Shown here: positions 27,701 to 36,750 of the stretch, in pieces
How positions within the stretch are numbered: position 1 is the stretch's first letter
How the letters are laid out: every line of letters begins with the position of its first letter
Assembly: GCA_029721435.1 (NCBI GenBank)
Contig: CM056577.1
Span: 28,661,719-28,725,718, forward strand
Length of the DNA stretch: 64,000 nucleotides
DNA from: Gymnothorax reevesii
Lineage: Eukaryota > Chordata > Actinopteri > Anguilliformes > Muraenidae
Direction of reading: 5' to 3'
Position numbers and translations under genes: made by a program
Notes under the pieces: model-generated
Told to the model about the DNA's origin: nothing
Seen by the model: only the letters and a program-made list of their open reading frames with translations
Databases searched by the model: none

Positions 27701-30700
27701 GCTGAGACAATCCATCCCACCTCACAGGTGTGCCACATCAAGATACTCATCAGACACCATGATTAGTGCACAGGTGTACCTTATACCGCCCACAATAAAA
27801 GGCCACTCTGAAATGTGCAGTTTTGTCTCACAGCAAAATGGCACAGATGGCGCAAGCATTCTCTGTGCATTCAAAATGCCATCAATAAAATGCACCTGTG
27901 TTCTTCGTCCATAACCGATGCCTGCCCATACCATAACCCCACCACCACCTTGGGCCACTCGATCCACAACATTGACATCAGTTCACCCACACGACGCCAC
28001 ACACGCTGTCTGCCATCTTCCCTGAACAATGTAAACCGAGATTCATCCGTGAAGAGAACACCTATCCAACGCGCCAGACGCCATCGAATGTGAGCATTTG
28101 CCCACTCAAGTCTGTTACAGCGACGATCTGGAGTCAGGTTAAGACTCCGATGAGGACGACGAGCATGCAGTTGAGCTTCCCTGGGACGGATTCTGACAGT
28201 TTGTGCAGAAATTCTTTGGTTATGCAAACCAATTGTTTCAGCAGCTGAGTAGCTGGTCTCAGACGATCTTGGAGGTGAACCTGCTGGATGTGGAGGTCCT
28301 GGGCTGGTGTGGTTACACGTGGTCTGCGGTTGTGAGGCCGTTTGGATGTACTGCCATATTCTCTGAAACGCCTTTGGAGACAGCTTATGGTGGAGAAATG
28401 AACATTCAATGCCCGAGCAACAGATCTGGTTGACATTCCTGCTGTCAGCATGCCAACTGCACGCTCCCTCAATGCTTGCGCCATCTGTGCCATTTTGCTG
28501 TGAGACAAAACTGCACTTTTCAATGTGGCCTTTTATTGTGGGCAGTATAAGGTACACCTGTGCACTAATCATGGTGTCTGATGAGCATCTTGATGTGGCA
28601 CACCTGTGAGGTGGGATGGATTGTCTCAGCAAAGCAAAAGTGCTCACTATCACACATTTAGACAGATTTGTGAACAATGTTTGAGAGAAATGGTAATATT
28701 GTGTATCTGGAATTGAATTTTAGATCTTTGAGTCCATCTCATGACAAATGGGAGCAAAAACAAAAGTGTTGCGTTTATATTTTTGTTGAGTGTACATTAG
28801 GGACGAGATCTTAACTGAACCAAGAGAAAAGAATCGGGTGTGTCCAAATACATGGAAAATTAATCCCCCTTCACTGCACTAACACCTGGCTTCTGATCAA
28901 AGTGTATGGGCAGGATTAGAAGAGGAGCATTTTCGAGCATTGGGACATACCCGAACATCCTTACATTACACCAATTTATGTAATTGAATGGATAAAGGTT
29001 ATAACTTGACCATTACTCAGTCGACAATTCCATTGAAAACCCCCCCTGCACAGATTTAGACGCAGGCGTCTGTAAATTCCGAAGTTTAATTACTAAATAA
29101 TTCTGAAATCAAATTTCAAAATGTCTTGCTTCACTGGAATAATTTTCCTCAGTCTCCGTGACACAAATACTGACTTATTAGGCCTTTAAAAGATAATCCT
29201 TAATAATTAAATTAAGTATTTAAGGATGTATGAGACTATTTAAAAATAAGCTCATACATGGCAGGAAAAATTGGCAATATTTGTATTCTGCGCAAAGGTG
29301 TTACAGCAAAATAACAAGTCTCCCCCCACCTGAATGCAGCCGCCCCTCACTGATATTCACAAACATTTAGGAAGAAACTAGAAAAGCTAATAACCTCAAA
29401 AAAAGCAAAAGGCACATCTGCACAACCTGACGCAAATATGGGCAAATTTTCACGGATATATTTAGAATGGTTTCTGAGTAATGGTCTGGAAATGGTGGGA
29501 ACGCCAACGCGGACGCGCAGGCACTTGAGATACCGGACAAAATCAATATGTCCCCCCTCCCTTGGGGGGGGGACACACAATGATTTACAGTCTAAGCAGG
29601 ATAAATCCCTCATGTTGAAATGTCAATTTAACAGCTGTACATATCCTGGTCTGTCGTCAGAGGGGCCTGAGCCACCAGCCTTCCAGCCGACAGTCAGCCC
29701 AGCCACGAGGCCATAGGCTACTCAAATCTGGGCTAAACTGGTCAGTCAGACACTGATCTACCGATATTTTAGAGGGGCATTTAAAGGATGACTTTTATCC
29801 AACTTTTACTACTTTTTACCTGTTTAATTATGAGGAGATGTGTTTTCTTGTTGTGATATGGTCAATCAATTACCCCTTATGAACTTAGTTTAGTAATTAT
29901 TATTAATTATTTTCCATTTTTAATTGATAATTTTTTAAGCCATTATGCCTCGCCCCAAGAAAATGGGCACATTGGGTCACATGATCTTATACGTCATCGG
30001 TTGAAATTGTTGACAGTCGAGGGTTCTGTCCAGGGTGCTAGGAGTGCCGGACGGAAAATTTCTGCCGTCTCCTAACCTGACAATCCGCCTTCCATGACCT
30101 ACGAAGAGTAATACGTTATTCATGATTTTTCTTGTCTATCATTCCCGGATCTGAATTCATTTTGCAGCTGAAGTACCTCTTAAAACATGGGGAATGAGGG
30201 CGAGGGGAGCTGAATAGCGGCTCGCTGGAACACGAGTGAGGACCGTCTGGTTATAAAACTAGACAGTTTTAGATGAGTTAAAATGAAATTAGAAGTGTAA
30301 CTAAAAAACTCACACCTGTCTTACACCGAAAAAAAAAGTTAAATATCCCTCTAAAAGATGGGTAGACTGGTGTCTGCTAAAACTACCCTGCTACCCTTGC
30401 TATATTGTGGTACCTTGAGGGCGGCTGATGGCTGACCCCAGTCCTGTTTCCCCACCTGTGAAGCCGCAGTCAGGGCACTTGAAACCGCCCTCGGTGTGGC
30501 AGCGCACGTGCAGATCCCTCTCCTGCTCCGAGCAGCACCAGGCCTGGCACACTGTGCACCGCATCCTGCGGTCCCTCATCCGCCGGGCCTGCCGTCGCTG
30601 GTGGGCGTCCCGCGACCGGGCAGTCTGAAACCCCCGGGTGCACAGCCGGCAGCGGTAGGGCCGCGCTCCCCGCCCCTTCCCGTGGGACCTCTGGTGGCGC

Positions 30701-32776
30701 TCCATCTCGGGCCATGCCTCTGAGGTCCAGCCGCAGCTGGGGCACCGGAACCCTTGCTCGCTGTCGTGGCACTTCAGGTGGGCCTCCAGCTGGCTCGGGG
30801 ACGCCAGGCTCATGTGGCACAGGACGCACGACGGCCCCGGATCGCCCTGTTGTTTTCGCGCTTCCTTTTGGGCAGGACGGGGCAGCCCTCTCTCGGGACT
30901 CTCCGGAAGCCTTGGTTGGGGCGCCGGGCTGGATCTGGGCTCTGGAGTTCCCGCCCCGGGGAGACACTTGATGCTGGAGATTCGGCAGAGTCCCAGAGAC
31001 ATGAGGTGGGCAGACTGGGCCATCTCCTCGTCCCCCAGCTCCGGCCCCACACAGTCCATGGGGTACGACAGGGGACCGTGCAGCTCCGCCGACTCACCAT
31101 CCTCCTCCAGCTGGAACTCGGTCGTCTCCTGCTCAGCCGCACGCCCATCGTCCTCTTCAAACAGCGTGCTCACCTGGTGTTGGACATAAACAGAGTTTCG
31201 CAAGTTGTTTGGAATGGCCGTAAATACCAGCTTTGTGAAGCTCACCACCAGCTATTTTTACCTCCGCCAAACAAAGTTGGCAGGAGGTTATGTGATCGGT
31301 GCCATTTGTTTGTATGTTTGTTTGTGAATAAGATAACATAAAAAGTAATGAATGGATATCTCTGAAATTTTGTGGGTGGGTCGCTATTACATGGGGGATG
31401 GACCCTATTGATTTTCACCGCAGTCAGTCAAACAATATAGCAGCCACTGCAGCCATCCTGAAATCCTATGACATGCGATAACTGAACTTTGCTCCCACTC
31501 ACCAAGATTCGGACTGTGCTGCCTTGGCGGAAGTTTGCACTCTACGAGTGACTCTAGTTTAAATTGGTTCAGATGCGAACTGATTCAATTCTGGAGTGAT
31601 TTCTGCACTGCGGTGTGGGTATTAGTGACTGTCTCACCAAGCGTCCATTTGCCTCTGTCGGAGGGCTTTGTCTTGTGGCCATCCCCCTTTTCAATGTTTA
31701 ACAAATGATTTCATCATTTTCCAACACATTTCCCCTTTGCCACCCATTGTAATTTTGTTGTGTTTACGGACCTGCAATTCAAGCACCAAATATCTGTCCC
31801 CTTTAGAACCCTTTTAGTGTCCTCATCTAGCTTAAGAAGCTGAACTAGCAAATTGCTGCTCGCTATACGATTTCTTTGAAATACATACGGCTAATCAGCT
31901 TCAAAATTAATGTAACGCCCTGTTTGGATTTTTATTGTAATTGTCTAAGTGACGTCAAATTTAAAATATTGTAATGGTTACTTCCAATATTTTGTCCACC
32001 CCCTCCATTTCAGGTTTTCAGCCACCGCCCATAGATTGTTTAATTGCAGATATTTGCACAGGTTGGTTCTGTAGGTACGTGCCACCTTCTTTAGAAACTC
32101 AAGATACAAAACTTTGGTACCAGCTGCGACTCCAAATTGTTACCACCTGGAATTCGCTTGTACAATCGTAGAGGCAGTCTCAAGCCCTGGGTTCTCTCCC
32201 AATACAGCAAGTGCAAAATGATTTCGCTCATGCCAACGTATATCGTACCTCACAGGTTTGAGCAACATGCAGGCTGCCATCGGAGTTGGAACCAAGACCC
32301 ATGTCACATGACTGGGGGCTGATGTTGTTCAGTATGCTGTACATCGGCAACAGGAATGACATGCGCTCCAGGCCCACGTGGTCTATGTCGTCGTCTTCGC
32401 CATCCTTGGGACCCGAGTGCAGTTCATCCTCCAGGCCATAGGGGGAGGTGCTACTGTCAAGTTCCTCATCACCAACTACCCCCTCTTCCTCCAGGCTGTC
32501 GCCATCATCCTTCCCCAAACAGGACCGATCACGCTGGCAGGCCTCGCCCAGCTCATGCCTCTCCAACACGTGCGTCTGAATGCGGGACTTCAGGCTGCTG
32601 GTGAACTGGCAGACCCGACAGCGGTAAACCTCCACCAGGAATGCCTCCACCAGGCTCAACACCCGCGCCTCCATCCCCTCCACAGTGCTGCAGTACAGCC
32701 TAGAGGTGGTGCTCTCTTCCGGGAGGTGCAGTGTCACTGGCTGAATGTCCTGGAAAGGAACTTTCAGGGGGCTCAT
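12548..32776 (-). CDS. C2H2 zinc-finger protein, complete 7-coding-exon gene
   Basis: Seven coding exons on the minus strand join in phase: 32776-32249, 31173-30456, 26980-26884, 25104-24862, 20357-20224, 15418-15295 and 12728-12548. Together they are 2025 nt, that is 674 residues plus TGA. All introns are GT-AG. I see 11 C2H2 units at about residues 51-74, 292-312, 318-340, 349-371 (last His replaced by Gln), 380-402, 407-430, 522-544, 550-572, 578-600, 606-629 and 635-657. The last five have the TGEKPF-type linkers and C-P-x-C-x-Y-S style typical of DNA-binding arrays. A basic cluster (RKRRKKK, about 476-482) is a likely nuclear signal, followed by a Gly-rich linker. Residues 75-291 are mostly acidic and Pro-rich. 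Three fingers are split by introns, and their reconstitution across the junctions is strong evidence for the model. The role is inferred to be nuclear nucleic-acid binding or transcription regulation. I do not recognise an ortholog; the finger style recalls ZFP64/ZNF142-type proteins only in general. Upstream non-coding exons may exist but are not visible. Confidence 0.9.
13001..13729. mobile_element. PIF/Harbinger-type MITE with TTA target duplication
   Basis: It begins GGCCATATAAAAAAA and ends TTTCTATATGGCC, flanked by TTA at 12998-13000 and 13730-13732. The inverted ends extend to GGTGATCATCC/GGATGATCACC, about 35 bp. The 729 bp carry no transposase. The interior has fish-repeat text (around 13350-13480), possibly a second nested repeat. 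It lies in the last intron of the zinc-finger gene. Confidence 0.8.
14862..15305. repeat. 42-bp minisatellite overlapping the exon 6 splice donor
   Basis: About 11 units with the plus-strand core GAGAATGTGATTGGCTCA recur at 41-42 bp spacing. The right-most unit (GGTGTGTTACCTGCTGTA) contains the complement of the exon 6 end and donor of the zinc-finger gene. Units vary by several bases. Confidence 0.85.
15295..15418 (-). CDS. Zinc-finger gene coding exon 6
   Basis: 124 nt encoding residues 574-615. The acceptor is CTGTCCTTCAG. It encodes GERPFKC with a complete finger (C-R-Q-C-P-Y-A ... R-H-E-R-T-H), then the linker TQEKP and the Cys half of the next finger. The donor TACAGCAG|GTAACA is itself the first unit of a 42-bp minisatellite that fills the start of the intron. 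Confidence 0.9.
16258..16371. repeat. CCCTCCCTCTCT low-complexity tract
   Basis: A polypyrimidine repeat about 110 bp long with interspersed TCGT units. It gives long spurious reading frames on both strands. Such tracts can form H-DNA; no gene is supported. Confidence 0.85.
16708..17210 (+). mobile_element. Tc1-like element remnant with transposase C-terminus
   Basis: The ends CACTGCAGGGC and GCCCATGGTG are imperfectly inverted and flanked by TA (16706-16707, 17211-17212). Plus-strand translation around 16845-17025 gives E-L-L-W-D-D-L-D ... R-E-V-C-P-S, then after a stop L-L-E-R-L-P-R and A-V-I-K-A-K-V-G-Y, matching the end of Tc1 transposases. The N-terminal and most catalytic sequence is deleted. 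Confidence 0.7.
17385..17440 (+). repeat. Possible SINE B-box region
   Basis: GGTCATGAGTTTTAGCCCCC in a tRNA-like context (an A-box-like stretch about 30 nt upstream) suggests a diverged tRNA-derived SINE. Weak. Confidence 0.3.
18474..18760. repeat. Poly(T) and GAT/ATG-rich low-complexity stretch
   Basis: A run of T is followed by irregular TGATGAT/ATTATGATGATAT sequence. No coding or element boundary is recognised. Confidence 0.6.
19706..20186. mobile_element. hAT-type MITE with long inverted repeats
   Basis: It starts CAGTGGCGGCTAGTGAACTGG and ends with the inverse (CCAGTTCACCAGCCGCCACTG). Similarity of the arms continues for more than 150 bp. The flanks CTGTGTAT and CCATGTAT look like an 8-bp target duplication with two differences. 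CAGTG ends and an 8-bp duplication fit hAT. It sits 38 bp inside the intron after exon 5 of the zinc-finger gene. Confidence 0.75.
20224..20357 (-). CDS. Zinc-finger gene coding exon 5
   Basis: 134 nt encoding residues 529-574. The acceptor is TTTTGGACAG. It completes the exon 4 finger (K-F-S-T-K-L-S-M-R-R-H-M-G-I-H), then KGEKPF and a full finger (C-P-Q-C-P-Y-S ... H-L-R-V-H). The donor is CACACAG|GTAATG (phase 1). A hAT-like MITE starts 38 bp into the intron. Confidence 0.9.
20372..20432. repeat. GA-rich simple repeat
   Basis: (GAGA)n-like tract starting about 15 bp upstream (in gene direction) of the exon 5 acceptor. Its minus-strand complement is a CT-rich tract and may serve as the pyrimidine tract. 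Confidence 0.7.
22466..22522. repeat. (CA)n microsatellite
   Basis: ACACAC repeats with CG and TA interruptions, within the exon 4 to exon 5 intron of the zinc-finger gene. Confidence 0.9.
23414..23580. mobile_element. Palindromic MITE (GGCCTGTT ends)
   Basis: The left end GGCCTGTTTCATAAAGCAGG and right end CCTGCTTTGAGGAACAGGCC are inverted with few differences; the interior is TATCCAGATAACT-like in both orientations. 167 bp, no coding. Harbinger-like end sequence; target duplication not clear. Confidence 0.7.
24337..24560 (+). repeat. Possible truncated rolling-circle-like repeat (H6)
   Basis: CCCCTGGAG...CTCCGGGG forms a GC-rich hairpin, followed by a GTCTGTCTGTCTG run and text like AGATATCTCCAGAACCACTT, the same order seen at the 5' ends of the other families here. 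No 3' end was found. Confidence 0.35.
24838..24860. repeat. GAT trinucleotide repeat at a splice donor
   Basis: (GAT)n on the plus strand; in gene direction the intron starts GTACG followed by (ATC)n, so the repeat directly follows the donor of exon 4. Confidence 0.8.
24862..25104 (-). CDS. Zinc-finger gene coding exon 4 (basic and Gly-rich linker)
   Basis: 243 nt encoding residues 448-529. The acceptor is TCTGCTCTTCAG. It carries the cluster RKRRKKK and a Gly-rich run (GGGDCGGGVGSGGGGG), then the first half of a finger (C-C-S-L-C-D). The donor GTACGA has the same unusual +3 to +6 bases as exon 1 and runs straight into an ATC/GAT trinucleotide repeat. Phase 2 joins CG to the first G of exon 5 to make Arg. 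Confidence 0.8.
26022..26690 (-). mobile_element. Rolling-circle-like element, family H3
   Basis: On the minus strand the 5' end is ATGCCCCCGGAAT (itself in a hairpin with GGGGGCAT). The inverse CCGGGGGCAT recurs at the 3' end, followed by a perfect hairpin GTGTTTCACAAACAC and ATCTTG|TTT. The interior has three tandem units of roughly 125 bp (CTCATCCGAAAGGTCT cores at about 26219, 26352 and 26499). No coding. It lies in the exon 3 to exon 4 intron of the zinc-finger gene. Confidence 0.6.
26884..26980 (-). CDS. Zinc-finger gene coding exon 3
   Basis: 97 nt encoding residues 416-448. The acceptor tract TTTTTCTCCCATAG is good. It completes the finger begun in exon 2: D-Q-S-W-D-S-V-H-K-H-M-L-T-Q-H supplies the two His ligands. 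It then encodes a basic linker. It ends CAC AT|GTGAGA (phase 2). Unspliced, the frame would stop at once with TGA, which supports use of this donor. Confidence 0.85.
27540..28792 (-). mobile_element. Tc1-like transposon with about 240-bp inverted repeats, broken transposase
   Basis: The ends CACTCAACAAAAATATAAAC and its inverse are flanked by TA (27538-27539, 28793-28794). The arms are near-identical for over 200 bp. The minus-strand transposase is in pieces: an N-terminal helix-turn-helix part (M-A-Q-M-A-Q-A-L-R-E-R-A-V-G-M-L, about 28493-28240), a middle part in another frame with the catalytic F-T-D-E-S-R-F, and a third frame with G-G-G-V-M-V-W-A-G-I. The C-terminal SPDLNPIE-type catalytic region is missing; the coding remnant runs straight into an inverted repeat. 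Not autonomous. Confidence 0.88.
29378..29582 (-). repeat. Possible rolling-circle-like repeat ending TTTTCTAG|TTT (H7)
   Basis: On the minus strand it starts with a hairpin TGTCCCCCCCC...GGGGGGGACA and ends TTTTCTAG|TTTC, the same last bases as family H1. No clear sub-terminal inverted match near the 3' end. Interior has no coding. Confidence 0.35.
30456..31173 (-). CDS. Zinc-finger gene coding exon 2
   Basis: 718 nt encoding residues 177-415. The acceptor is CACCAG followed by GTG AGC, read in phase 0. It carries an acidic stretch, a Pro-rich linker and four full finger units, the third of which lacks its final His (H-Q-R-R-Q). It also carries the Cys-Cys half of a fifth finger (F-K-C-P-D-C-G-F-T). 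The donor G|GTGGGG cuts that finger in phase 1. GC content is clearly higher than in the flanking introns. Confidence 0.88.
31257..31557 (+). mobile_element. Rolling-circle-like element, family H1
   Basis: 5' TTTTACCTCCGCCAAACAAAG with ACCTCC/GGAGGT inverted; 3' CCTTGGCGGAAGT, then the hairpin GCACTCTACGAGTG, then ACTCTAG|TTT. A TTTGTTTGTATGTTTG tract follows the 5' end. About 300 bp, in the first intron of the zinc-finger gene, about 85 bp upstream of exon 2 in gene direction. Confidence 0.65.
32249..32776 (-). CDS. Zinc-finger gene coding exon 1 (start codon exon)
   Basis: It encodes residues 1-176. The ATG at 32776-32774 is chosen because an in-frame TAG lies two codons upstream, so no longer frame exists. 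AG dinucleotides 6-13 nt upstream could be the acceptor of an intron behind a 5' UTR exon. One finger (Y-R-C-R-V-C ... T-H-V-L-E-R-H) sits at 51-74, and the rest is acidic and Ser-rich. The donor is GTACGA after a GAG codon (phase 0). An alternative GTGAGG five bases earlier looks closer to consensus but would break the frame into exon 2. Confidence 0.85.
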
Positions 32777-33620
32777 CTCCTAATCTGAGGGCGTAGAGCA
32801 TATCAAAGCAGGACCCAGGGTCAGTTTATTGTGTAAATGCAGGGCTTTTAATGGTGGTCATGTGATAAAAAAAGTCCATACATAAATAACACAACATTTT
32901 CATCAATATCCCCCAACACCATGGAATTCCATAGTTTCTGAGTGAACATGTCCCCACTAGCTAGGAAAAATGGACGAACGGACGAATGGACAAAATCAGC
33001 TGCACTGCAATATCCCCCACTCCACTTCGTTTAGTGGCGTGATATAATAAACAGGCAGCAAAGTTCTATTGAGCCCTAAAAAAACACTAATAATGGGACC
33101 AAAATAAGAAAAATAATTTTAATATTGGCACCCAGATTGGACATTTTGATATTTTCCGTGCCCAGATACCCATACTAACATAATCAAGGTGAAAACAAAT
33201 TCATTCTGTATTCCTGTTTATTACTGGCTGGTGTTGGTGGAATTCAGTCATAAATTCCTTATTATTGCTTATTTGGTTATTAATTGTTCATCCTTGCTTG
33301 CTCTTGATTTAGTTTTGATATATTCGTTTATTCAGTCGTTAAGTGTTTATCCTCACTTGCCCATGCGTGATTGCAACTTTTATAATCTAGCTTGTTCCGA
33401 TGTAGAAGCATCATGAAGTGTGTTACATAGTGGGTATACCGCGCGTGGACAGCGGGAGATATGTGTGTAGCAATGGAAGGATGTCCTAATCCATAACAGG
33501 GATACCAGGCATTTCGTGCGTAGTTTGAACCATTTGTAACAAGTTACCAATAGCGTTGTCTGTGTATGCTATCCAAGAAGGTCAAAAGAAAATGATTGTG
33601 AGAAAGGAAAGTGCACTGAG

Positions 33621-33644
33621 GTGTGTGTGTGTGTGTGTGTGTGT
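33621..33644. repeat. (GT)n microsatellite
   Basis: Twelve GT units, followed by GTATGTAT. Confidence 0.9.
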
Positions 33645-33980
33645 ATGTATTCTGAGCTCAGATTGTGTGTGTGGAAATCAATGTGAATGAACCTAACTCT
33701 GTGAGTGTAAACAACTGCATTGCTGGAATATTTGTTAGTTCGGTCTTTGTTAGATTGAATACAGTTGTCATTCTATTCCACAAAGTGCTCAAATAGATGT
33801 CAACAATAAAATTAGCATTTATTCAAGAATAATTTAAGATGCCCATTGATTAGCCTATATTTACGGTATTTTATGGAATTCTTAGAGTAATTGCAAGATT
33901 GGTAAAAAGTGAAGTTGGTCGGAGTAAGTGAGATTAGTTGGTCCGAGTAAGTGAAGTTGGCGGAAGTGGTGTCAGTTAAA

Positions 33981-34083
33981 GCAGGAGTTTAGCCATTTTA
34001 ATGGCTGTGGTTGGTTAAAGTAAGTGGAATTAATTTGGATGGTAAACAGAGAGCAGGAGTTCAGCCATTTTAATGGCTGTGGA
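33981..34083. repeat. 72-bp direct repeat pair
   Basis: GCAGGAGTTTAGCCATTTTA at 33981 recurs almost identically at 34053, followed in both by ATGGCTGTGG. Flanking GTAAGTG/AGTTGG-type motifs repeat loosely from 33900. The parent element is not recognised. Confidence 0.7.
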
Positions 34084-36750
34084 GTTGTGAAAGGACAAAG
34101 TTGCAAAAGTGAACAATAATCGCACCGAAGTGAAAAAGTGTTTCGAATGTTGTGGCAAATTGAATTGCTTTGAGTAAAAGGTGAGGATCAGGGAAAAATG
34201 TTTAATGTACGAGAAAGAAAGACAAAGCCAAGTCCTTAAAAACAAAGTGATGACATGTATTGAGAGCTTCATGTCGCGTAAAAAGAACACAGAGTGGGCA
34301 TAAAATATGAGATTAATATGAGATTGAATATAAGATTGAGAATAAAACAAAATGCACCATTTAATGCAAGAGAAGGCCCAATATTTAAATACTCCAATAT
34401 TTAGCAGTAGTCATGCATTGCTGAGAAAACCACTGGTGATATCTTCTATGAGCGTGAAGTAATAACACCATTTGAATTTGTTAAATATTTCTAAAATTGT
34501 TAAGAGCAAGAAAATCTAAGCAGTTTTCTGTAAACAATTAGACTATGTGACATTGGTGTGCTAGAAGCATATCTCTGAAAAGAATATGAAGGAAAATTAG
34601 AAACAAGAATAACACAGTGTGCTCAAAAGTACTGTTTAACACTGTATACAGTAAGAAACTGTGTGCCAAATTCAATTGATATAAAGGTTTCTCCATCAAG
34701 TGCTGAAAATGTTCAATTGCTATTTGAAAAAGGTCAGAAAAGTACCGGGAAATATAAAATACAATATGAAATCTAATGGCACTTATTAGATTTATAAAAA
34801 TAAAATAAAATAAAATAATCAAGTGAACTATTGTGGGATTAGAGACTGGATGGGTTTTTACACGAGGGAGTACAGAGTCAAAACAATAGAGCGAATGGAG
34901 ACTTATTGACCAAAGCAGGTAAGTGGCACAGATAGGTGAAGGGTCGACTCAGAAGTCAGAGAACAGAAGGATGATGCATTGTAATATTGATTAAATGTGA
35001 CTGAAAGCTTTCAAAGAAAGACCAAAGAAATGCACTTAAAGATCTACTCTCCATTTTGAACAGGAACTGTCAACGAGTGTCTTCATTGCAAAGAAACTGA
35101 GTGGCTGATAACCTTAATCTGTTTATTTAACTTTCACAGAATGGATCCAAATGAGTTGAATTAAAACAACATTGTTCATTTTTGTTTGTCTCTCACTCCT
35201 CTTGGAACTTTTCCACAGAGAGCACAGCTGAAGAGAAGAGATGAAAATAACCTTGTGTGAAAGTGATAAACTGGCCAGCTGGGGATTCATCAACTGTGGA
35301 TTTTCAGCTTAAAAAGTTTACCCTCTGAAATAGATTTAGGGAAATCCAATTTGGAGTATTATAACAAGACTAAATTCAAAAGATTGACCGCCATATAATT
35401 GAAAAAGTCGACTAATAGCGTGATCACATTTTTTTCCTTTTCTCATTTCTACATTTATTTTTGATCCAGTGGACAATCAAATAAAAGGTACTGACTGAGT
35501 TGACCTTTATGTGCTGGGGATATTGTTGTGTTCCGTGGGTCTGTGTGTTTGGTTAGTCAATTTTAGGTTTTTATTATTTTTGTGATGTCAGTTTTTAGTC
35601 CATGTCTTAGTGTTCACATTTCATTCCTCTCCCGTGTAAGTCCAGTCCACGTCTTACCCATGTACTGTCTTTGCTTTCTCCCCGGTTGCGTCATTGTTTG
35701 TAGCAGTTTTCTGTGTTAATTGATTGTGACACTATTTCGGGTGATTTAATGGATTCTGGGTTTCAGCCTTCCTTCTGTTCTCGTTTACTAATTTCCCCTT
35801 GCTTTTCTATATTACTAACCCCTACTAACAGTTTGTTGTTTTCTAGAATTTACTAACCAAACTAACATTGTATATTAGACTAACATACTAACGAGCACCC
35901 GGGATTGTATAGCTGCACTTACTAATTGACTAATAATCTCTCAGCTTTCGCCCTGTTCTAGTCTCCGCCCCTTGCTTTACTATTCTCTGGTTTTGCTAAA
36001 GTTTCCCGCAGACTCTCTGCATTCTTATAATCTATCCTGACTTATTCTGTACACTTAGGCGTCCTTTTATCTAGTTTATTTATCCCGTCTTTGGGATTGT
36101 CTCGTGATCCTCGTTTGTGTGTTACTGTTTATCTGTTTTCATGTAATTGGTTTCCCTTGTGTTCCACCCCTTGTTATTATATTAAGTTGCTGCACCTGTG
36201 TCTGTCCTCGCCCCCTGCCCTATATCTGGGAGCCGGTTCTCCACGCCGGCAGATCTGACCCCCCTTTGTCACTCTGCGTGACACTCCTTGCCCCTGTGCA
36301 CTCCCTCTGGTCCCCTCAGTTCTCCTCTGTGTTCATCAGCTGCATACCCTGCCCAGCCTGCCCTTCCTGCTGCCTCCAAGCCCCTGGTGCCCCCTGTTTC
36401 CTCCAGTGTCCCCTGTGCCTGTCTTGCCAGTCTGCCTCCACCGTCTTCTGTGCCCGTCTTCCTCGTCAGCGTTTCTGGCCCCCTGAGCTTCAGTGTATCT
36501 GGCTCCCTGAGCCAGCGGACGGGCTCCCCAGCGTCTCCTGCCCGTCCAAGTGCCCCAGCGTCTCCTGCCCGTCCTGATGTTCTCCCTTACCCTTTTCCCA
36601 GCCAGCTGTGCCTTCCGAGTTGCCATCTGCCAGCTGTGCCCACAGTCTTGTCTTGTCAGTGTTTTTAGTCAAGCCAAGCCACAGCCCCAAGCCATAGTTC
36701 ATAGTCTTTGTCCAAGCCATAGCCTTGTCTGCCCCCCGTCTAGTGTTCTG

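Noticed and set aside
30754..31341. Plus-strand frame of about 195 codons opposite zinc-finger exon 2
   Set aside because: Shadow of the GC-rich coding exon; no domain, and the minus strand gives clear C2H2 fingers.
36104..36668. Plus-strand frames of 126-157 codons rich in Cys, Pro and Ser
   Set aside because: They lie in C/T-rich LTR-like DNA, overlap each other in different frames and resemble no protein.
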